Below are positions 60,216 through 64,000 of a DNA stretch of 64,000 nt, piece after piece. The position numbers were made by a program, and so were the translations under genes. Position 1 is the stretch's first letter; each line of letters begins with the position of its first letter. The notes beneath the pieces are model-generated. The model was given only the letters and a program-made list of their open reading frames with translations. It had not been told where the DNA came from and did not search any database. The stretch comes from Massilia sp. Root351 (lineage in GTDB: Bacteria; Pseudomonadota; Gammaproteobacteria; Burkholderiales; Burkholderiaceae_D), in assembly GCF_001425045.1 (NCBI RefSeq), contig NZ_LMDJ01000036.1, positions 62,001-126,000 of the forward strand. Reading direction: 5' to 3'.

Positions 60216-60547
60216 TGGCCCAGCTCCATCTTGAGGCGCTGCTCGTCATTGGCCCAAGGGTAAGGAGTCGCGTAGCCGTTCTTCTTCGATATCTGCACAC
60301 GCCCTTTTTCCAGGCACAGCTGAATCGATTCCTCCCAGGCGACATAGGTGCGCGCAACGATGACGACGGTCATGCCGGAAGTGAGGTGTTCGATGCCGGC
60401 CTCTCGCAGATGCCGGCAGATGTAGTCCCATATCTCCCGCTCAACCGGCGAAAGCTGCACGCCTGGCGGCGGATCTGGCGATTTAGTGGCGACACCGGAG
60501 CGTGCCGCGCCGGGTGAAACGCTCATCGGATAATCGTTCAAGCTCAT
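60074..60547 (-). CDS. terminase small subunit, P27 family
   Basis: 157 aa. LSPVEREIWDYICRHLREAGIEHLTSGMTVVIVARTYVAWEESIQLCLEKG and the C-terminal YATPYPWANDEQRLKMELGQWLPKLCLTIPSLQRV are typical for P27-type small terminases, which recognise the packaging site. Start ATG 60547 has GGAGAG upstream. The region just before it (60548-60605) is GC-palindromic and may contain cos. Confidence 0.88.
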   Translation of the reverse strand: MSLNDYPMSVSPGAARSGVATKSPDPPPGVQLSPVEREIWDYICRHLREAGIEHLTSGMTVVIVARTYVAWEESIQLCLEKGRVQISKKNGYATPYPWANDEQRLKMELGQWLPKLCLTIPSLQRVRKDAGPQGQQDDLFASLVNHATSSPQKSSRH

Positions 60548-60605
60548 TGCTGGCTCTCCAAGTTAATCCCCCGGGGGGTAGTTTTTGTTCCGCGAAAAAA
60601 TTCGC
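60548..60605. other. candidate cos region
   Basis: Between the HNH and small-terminase genes lies CCCCCGGGGGG (about 60568-60578) next to T- and A-runs (GTTTTTGTTCCGCGAAAAAATTCGC). In HNH-linked, HK97-like phages cos lies at this location (established for the family); the exact cut cannot be read from sequence. Confidence 0.4.
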
Positions 60606-61025
60606 CTAAGCTAACGGTTTCCGCGCGCGGCGCGCAAACTTTTGACCCACCCTCCCCTTGCTTGGAGCCGGGCTGCGATGCCAGCGACCGCGCGCCGACT
60701 CCGTCAAACTCTTGGCCTCATGGCATGGATCGCATAAGCCCTGTTCGTTCGTGTGATCATCCGCGCCGCCTTCTGCCAGCGGCACCACGTGATCGCGCTG
60801 AGTGGCCGCCGTAACACGTCCTTGCCGCTCGCACTCGGCGCACAACGGATAGCGCTGGAACAGTGATGCCCGCATCGCCTGCAACCGACGCCCGGTGATG
60901 CGAGGCGTTGCAGTCACCTGCTTCTGCCACTGCTCGCGGGGATGCTTGATACAACGCCCGCTGCCGCCCCTGACAAGCACGTGACAAGTTGGGAAGGAGC
61001 ACGGACGCGGTGCTGATACGGGCAT
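60606..61025 (-). CDS. HNH endonuclease, packaging-associated
   Basis: 139 aa. Zinc-ribbon Cys pairs (YPLCAECERQGR; LCDPCHEAKS) surround the H-N-H core RDHVVPLAEGGADDHTNEQGL. Basic tail (GRVGQKFARRARKPLA). HNH genes next to terminase are needed for efficient cos cleavage in HK97-like phages, so a packaging role is more likely than homing. Confidence 0.9.
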   Translation of the reverse strand: MPVSAPRPCSFPTCHVLVRGGSGRCIKHPREQWQKQVTATPRITGRRLQAMRASLFQRYPLCAECERQGRVTAATQRDHVVPLAEGGADDHTNEQGLCDPCHEAKSLTESARGRWHRSPAPSKGRVGQKFARRARKPLA

Positions 61026-61073
61026 GAAATCTCCTAATCGATCATTGGTCTAACCACCTACCCGCTACTACAT

Positions 61074-61098
61074 AAAAAAAGCCCGCAATTTGCGGGCT
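61074..61098 (-). terminator. terminator after the 148-aa gene
   Basis: AGCCCGCA (61080-61087) with TGCGGGCT (61091-61098), ATT loop, seven T on the minus strand. A second small hairpin (GGCCACGACCGTGGC) lies right before it. Confidence 0.85.
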
Positions 61099-61124
61099 CG
61101 CTATTCGGCCACGACCGTGGCGGG

Positions 61125-61571
61125 CTAACACTCGTACAACTTACGCGGATCGTCCTCCAACGTCCAAAACGACCATTTCTGCGCATATACAATATTCTTC
61201 GGTATGGAACACCACTCACCACTTCTGGCGTCAATAGCAAATCGCTTCCCTTCGATTTTGACAATGATGTACGCGGCACCCTGAACACCGATGGCGAATG
61301 CAAGAGGAGCATCATCTGGAACAGACTGCGTCCATCCAGCAGCTTCGGTTGGAAGCTTGAGTTCGCAGTCCAGAATGGGAACCATTACATATTGGGGGAC
61401 CGCATCCAGACTACCGGCGCTATTGCCACTCAAATGCAAGATCGAGTCACCGTCATCGTCAGATCCGATTTTTACTGCCACTGATGCCTCCCCAGCAGAA
61501 GGGACGAGAACGATAGTCCCACGGGCTACCTCGGTACTTTTCTCTAGAATATACGGTGACGACGGGACCAT
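61125..61571 (-). CDS. unknown 148-aa prophage accessory protein
   Basis: Soluble, mixed alpha/beta, no signal or membrane segment, no motif I recognise. Features seen: IVLVPSAGEASVAVKIGSDDDGDSILHLSGNSAG, an acidic patch, and FWTLEDDPRKLYEC at the end. ATG 61571 has GGAGG six bases upstream, and the gene has its own terminator. Its base composition is AT-richer than the structural genes, and it separates the HNH gene from the Q-like gene, a common cargo position. Confidence 0.65.
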   Translation of the reverse strand: MVPSSPYILEKSTEVARGTIVLVPSAGEASVAVKIGSDDDGDSILHLSGNSAGSLDAVPQYVMVPILDCELKLPTEAAGWTQSVPDDAPLAFAIGVQGAAYIIVKIEGKRFAIDARSGEWCSIPKNIVYAQKWSFWTLEDDPRKLYEC

Positions 61572-61695
61572 GCTTACCTCCAATTATTGTTGAATGGAAA
61601 TACTATCACGGCAGGATTTTTTCAGGCAATGCAAGTATCGTTAGCAGCATCGGCTGAAAACTACATCGCACTGCGAGAGCTTGGATCTCTTGTGA

Positions 61696-61711
61696 GTGCA
61701 GACGTCTGCAG
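61696..61711. repeat. 16-bp palindrome, copy 3 (15 of 16 bases)
   Basis: GTGCAGACGTCTGCAG, followed by TCAAAAAAGC, so that read on the minus strand it again has a T6 run beside the palindrome. It lies 83 bp before the start of the plus-strand 174-aa gene, in its probable promoter region. Confidence 0.7.
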
Positions 61712-61793
61712 TCAAAAAAGCACCTGCGTCAAGTGATCGGGGTAAAATTCTCCGTTGCCAATTCGGCCAACCTTTTAGCCAAGGGACGCAAGC

Positions 61794-62318
61794 ATGAGAT
61801 ACAACAAGTTGCAGTTAGCCGGCGAACTTCTCGTGGCTGCGGCTGAGGACTGCCGCAACGCTGCGTGTGATCAGGACTACGCGAAAAGCATATTGGTTGC
61901 TGGCGCGGTTACTGGAATTGTCGAACCTTTGCTAAAGGAGCTTGGTATCGTGCCACACCACATCGGGCTTGCGCGCGGTGCTGTTGAGTTCAAGGAGCTT
62001 GACGGCCCGTTATTCTCTCCGGAAGAGCGAGCGCAACTCATTCGCCAAGGAAGAACATACTATCAATTGGCATACTCAGCGCTAAAGCATGCTGGCTTTC
62101 CGGGGAAGAATATCAAAGCCAGTGAGAATCTTGAGTTTGAGACGAATCTCAAGGAAGAGGCATACTATTTAGTGGACAGTGCAATTAACGACTACATCAA
62201 AATTCCAGCACAGTATCTTCCTTCTGCACCATCCGAAGCCCTGCAAATATTGCTGGCCAAGCCATGGGAACTCCCGTTCTGTGAAGACGATGCCCTACAT
62301 CGGGAGCAAAAAGCCTAG
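61794..62318 (+). CDS. unknown 174-aa prophage accessory protein
   Basis: Plus-strand gene amid minus-strand late genes. Mostly helical (KLQLAGELLVAAAEDCRNAACDQDYAKSILVAGAVTGIVEPLLKELG; SPEERAQLIRQGRTYYQLAYSALKHAG), soluble, no known motif. AAGGGA precedes the ATG; a TAAAAT -10-like box lies about 45 bp upstream and the 16-bp palindrome further up. Orientation and own promoter suggest expression in the lysogen. Function unknown. Confidence 0.7.
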   Translation: MRYNKLQLAGELLVAAAEDCRNAACDQDYAKSILVAGAVTGIVEPLLKELGIVPHHIGLARGAVEFKELDGPLFSPEERAQLIRQGRTYYQLAYSALKHAGFPGKNIKASENLEFETNLKEEAYYLVDSAINDYIKIPAQYLPSAPSEALQILLAKPWELPFCEDDALHREQKA

Positions 62319-62368
62319 TCCGAGTTGGGCCAGGCTTCCAGGCCACTACTGACGAATCGATGCCTCCA

Positions 62369-62833
62369 TCACGGAAGCGCCAATTCGGCAGTAGGCACGG
62401 GACACCCCGGCAGGCAAGTTGTAGATCGAATGGTATCCGCGCCGTCCAGCCTTTTCAAGATGGCTAGCAAATTATTCTTGGCGCGCGCAACCACCAAGCG
62501 CACGTGAGGCCCGCGCACTCCCTTCAACTTGACCCGCAGGCGGTCCTCCGGCAACTGGTGGATATACAGGTGCTTGAGGGCCGTACGGTCGTTGTAGTCG
62601 CCGAGCATGCGCCAGGCTGCTTCCACGATCCATCCGTCCAGTTGGTCCGCAGTCACCAGGCCGCCGAGCGGGCGGATTTTCGCCGCCAGGACGTCCGCTG
62701 CCGGCGGCGCTTCGGATGTGCGCAAGGCCACGTACCATTTCGCCCAACTGGCGCACGTAGCGTTCGCCGCGCTGCCGCTGCCTGCTTTAACCACGCGGCG
62801 CCAGTTGTCCATCCGTGCTTCAAACTCTTTCAT
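62369..62833 (-). CDS. Q-like late-gene antitermination/HTH protein (putative)
   Basis: 154 aa. EFEARMDNWRRVVKAG at the start and LDGWIVEAAWRMLGDYNDRTALKHLYIHQLPEDRLRVKLKG at 90-130 resemble phage proteins with a sigma-region-4-like helix-turn-helix that act as late regulators. Position between replication and packaging genes is where Q-type regulators lie. ATG 62833 is chosen; the frame extends to 62869 without benefit. Assignment is tentative. Confidence 0.55.
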   Translation of the reverse strand: MKEFEARMDNWRRVVKAGSGSAANATCASWAKWYVALRTSEAPPAADVLAAKIRPLGGLVTADQLDGWIVEAAWRMLGDYNDRTALKHLYIHQLPEDRLRVKLKGVRGPHVRLVVARAKNNLLAILKRLDGADTIRSTTCLPGCPVPTAELALP

Positions 62834-62911
62834 CGCTATCCCATTCTGTTGTGTCACCACCGCCGCCACCCGGTCAGCGCGTGTTGTTACCGTTGTTCCT
62901 AACCATCCACA

Positions 62912-63094
62912 CTGCCAACATTACCCTCCACATCGGAGAGCCTGATTTTTACTAGCTTTGTTGACTCTGTTGGCAGTGTTGATAGTTAAATCTAAATTGA
63001 TATAAATAATTCCGTCCTTCCTGCTACTTTCTTACCCGTGGCTTACGTGCGCGTATGTGAGACAAAACCGCCAATACTGCCAACACTGCCAACA
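62912..63094. repeat. 9-bp iteron-like repeats flanking an AT-rich core
   Basis: Unit TGTTGGCAG. Plus-strand array at 62959-62985 (TGTTGACTC, TGTTGGCAG, TGTTGATAG). Minus-strand array at 63068-63094 (two exact units and TATTGGCGG), plus one exact minus-strand copy at 62912-62920. Between the arrays lies an AT-rich run (about 62984-63013). The region has no gene (62834-63146) and adjoins the replication gene, so it may be an origin or an operator. Confidence 0.5.
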
Positions 63095-63146
63095 CCCCTG
63101 TATCCATGCGGGTTTGCGATGTGGGCGGCTTGCCTGATGTGGACGG

Positions 63147-64000
63147 TCAGCCCTCAACATCAATAAAATTCCGGTTCTTGTACGACTTCAGCGCCGTCTC
63201 AAACAGACCGCACGCCGACTCGGCCCACTCTCGCAGCGTCTTTCCCTCCGGATGCTCGCCGATGAGGAACACAATCCGCTGCTTCACTACCTCACCGTAC
63301 TCATACTTGATAGGCTGCTTCTTCAGCACCGCCCCCGCATACCGCTCGACGGAGGGGCTGAACATGGTCTGCGTCGTGTACCGAGACTCGCCTGAGCGGG
63401 CGCACCAAGTTTGGAACGCCTCGTATAGCTGGGTCACGCCTACGGTGATGAATGGAAGCGGCAACAGGCCACTGGACCATTCACGGTAGAAGCGCTCAGC
63501 TGGCGCCAGGCTCTTCTCGATCAGCTTGTCCTTCGCTTCGTTGTAGATCGGCTTCGTGTGCTCGTTGAAGTCGCCCATGTCCAGCTCGTGCATCAGGTAG
63601 TGGTAGAACGCCTCGATGCCGCCGGCTTTGATTTCTTCGGCCACGCCGATATAGAACTCCTTCGACAGTGCCGGCGGCGTCCACACAACCAGGTAACGGC
63701 GGTCGGTTTTGTCCAGCGCGAGCGGCTGCAGCTCATTCGACAGGAACACGAAGTTCATCTGGTTGCGCTCGCTGTGTTCCGGCAAACCCTTCGGGTTGAT
63801 GATGATGGTGTCGCCCGAAACCAAGTACTTGAGCTTGCCCTTCATCTGCTTCAGCTCGGCCCGTGTCACCACCTCGTCCGCAACCATGAAGAGCTTCATC
63901 GACGCCCAATCGTTAAACGGCGCTTCGAGTTGCTGGTTGCCGATCACGTAGCCGTACTCGCCGTAGATCGCCTTGACCACCTTCTCGAAGAAGAAGTTCT
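63147..64000 (-). CDS. DUF5906-type replication protein (primase/helicase-like), N-terminus outside window
   Basis: Open to the window edge; about 284 aa visible. The visible part begins NFFFEKVVKAIYGEYGYVIG, which normally follows the Walker A Lys-Ser/Thr of SF3-type helicases. It continues with MKLFMVADEV (Walker B-like), NPKGLPEHSERNQMNFVFLSNELQPLALDKTDRRYLVVWTPP, and a C-terminal helical region. This is the C-terminal helicase domain of phage primase-helicases. It is the most upstream gene visible on this strand. Confidence 0.82.
   Translation of the reverse strand, partial: NFFFEKVVKAIYGEYGYVIGNQQLEAPFNDWASMKLFMVADEVVTRAELKQMKGKLKYLVSGDTIIINPKGLPEHSERNQMNFVFLSNELQPLALDKTDRRYLVVWTPPALSKEFYIGVAEEIKAGGIEAFYHYLMHELDMGDFNEHTKPIYNEAKDKLIEKSLAPAERFYREWSSGLLPLPFITVGVTQLYEAFQTWCARSGESRYTTQTMFSPSVERYAGAVLKKQPIKYEYGEVVKQRIVFLIGEHPEGKTLREWAESACGLFETALKSYKNRNFIDVEG

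Overview
The window suggests a high-GC betaproteobacterium of the Oxalobacteraceae type (Massilia/Duganella/Janthinobacterium-like). The grounds are three PEP-CTERM proteins, a type-B exosortase (XrtB) with its EPS partners EpsA, B, D, E, F, G, I and L, and the general gene style. The assignment rests on recognised protein families only; no marker gene for taxonomy is present.

Positions 1-11.4 kb, almost all on the minus strand, encode surface and secreted functions: a subtilisin-like S8 protease cut by the window start, three PEP-CTERM cargo proteins, a small exported Cys-rich protein, a large ExeM/NucH-type extracellular nuclease in one operon with a PEP-CTERM protein, and a TIGR03790-family protein. 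Among them lie two linked regulators: a PhoB-like response regulator whose phospho-acceptor Asp is replaced by Glu, and the LuxR-type regulator EpsA.

Positions 11.7-35.4 kb are an exopolysaccharide/exosortase locus. The first half makes precursors and transfers sugars: GDP-mannose pyrophosphorylase (manC/algA type), a second sugar nucleotidyltransferase, a TviB/WbpO-type nucleotide-sugar dehydrogenase, UDP-GlcNAc 2-epimerase, and WecG/TagA, GT4 and GT2 glycosyltransferases. The second half polymerises, exports and anchors: a Wzy-like polymerase, two lyase-like secreted proteins, a Wzx-like flippase, then epsI-xrtB-epsG-epsF-epsE-epsD and epsB-epsL-CAAX protease. EpsB starts the lipid-linked repeat, Wzx/Wzy flip and polymerise it, EpsF/G/E/L (with EpsD) control and build the export path, and XrtB/EpsI process the PEP-CTERM proteins. 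An Rpn-type nuclease gene is inserted in this block. An ABC-F ATPase (uup) follows.

From 37.5 kb to the window end is a siphovirus-type prophage next to a tRNA-Arg(CCU) gene. Order from the tRNA: integrase, accessory genes (trypsin-like protease, a small gene behind a LexA box, adenine methylase, DUF2158-like gene), lysis genes (nested Rz/Rz1, GH19 endolysin, holin-like), tail genes including a 1,729-aa tape measure and a tail-chaperone pair with a -1 frameshift site, head-tail joining genes, HK97-like capsid, protease and portal, terminases, HNH nuclease, unknown accessory genes, a Q-like gene, an iteron-like region and a DUF5906-type replication gene cut by the window end. Late genes run on the minus strand toward the integrase. 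The repressor region and attR lie outside the window.
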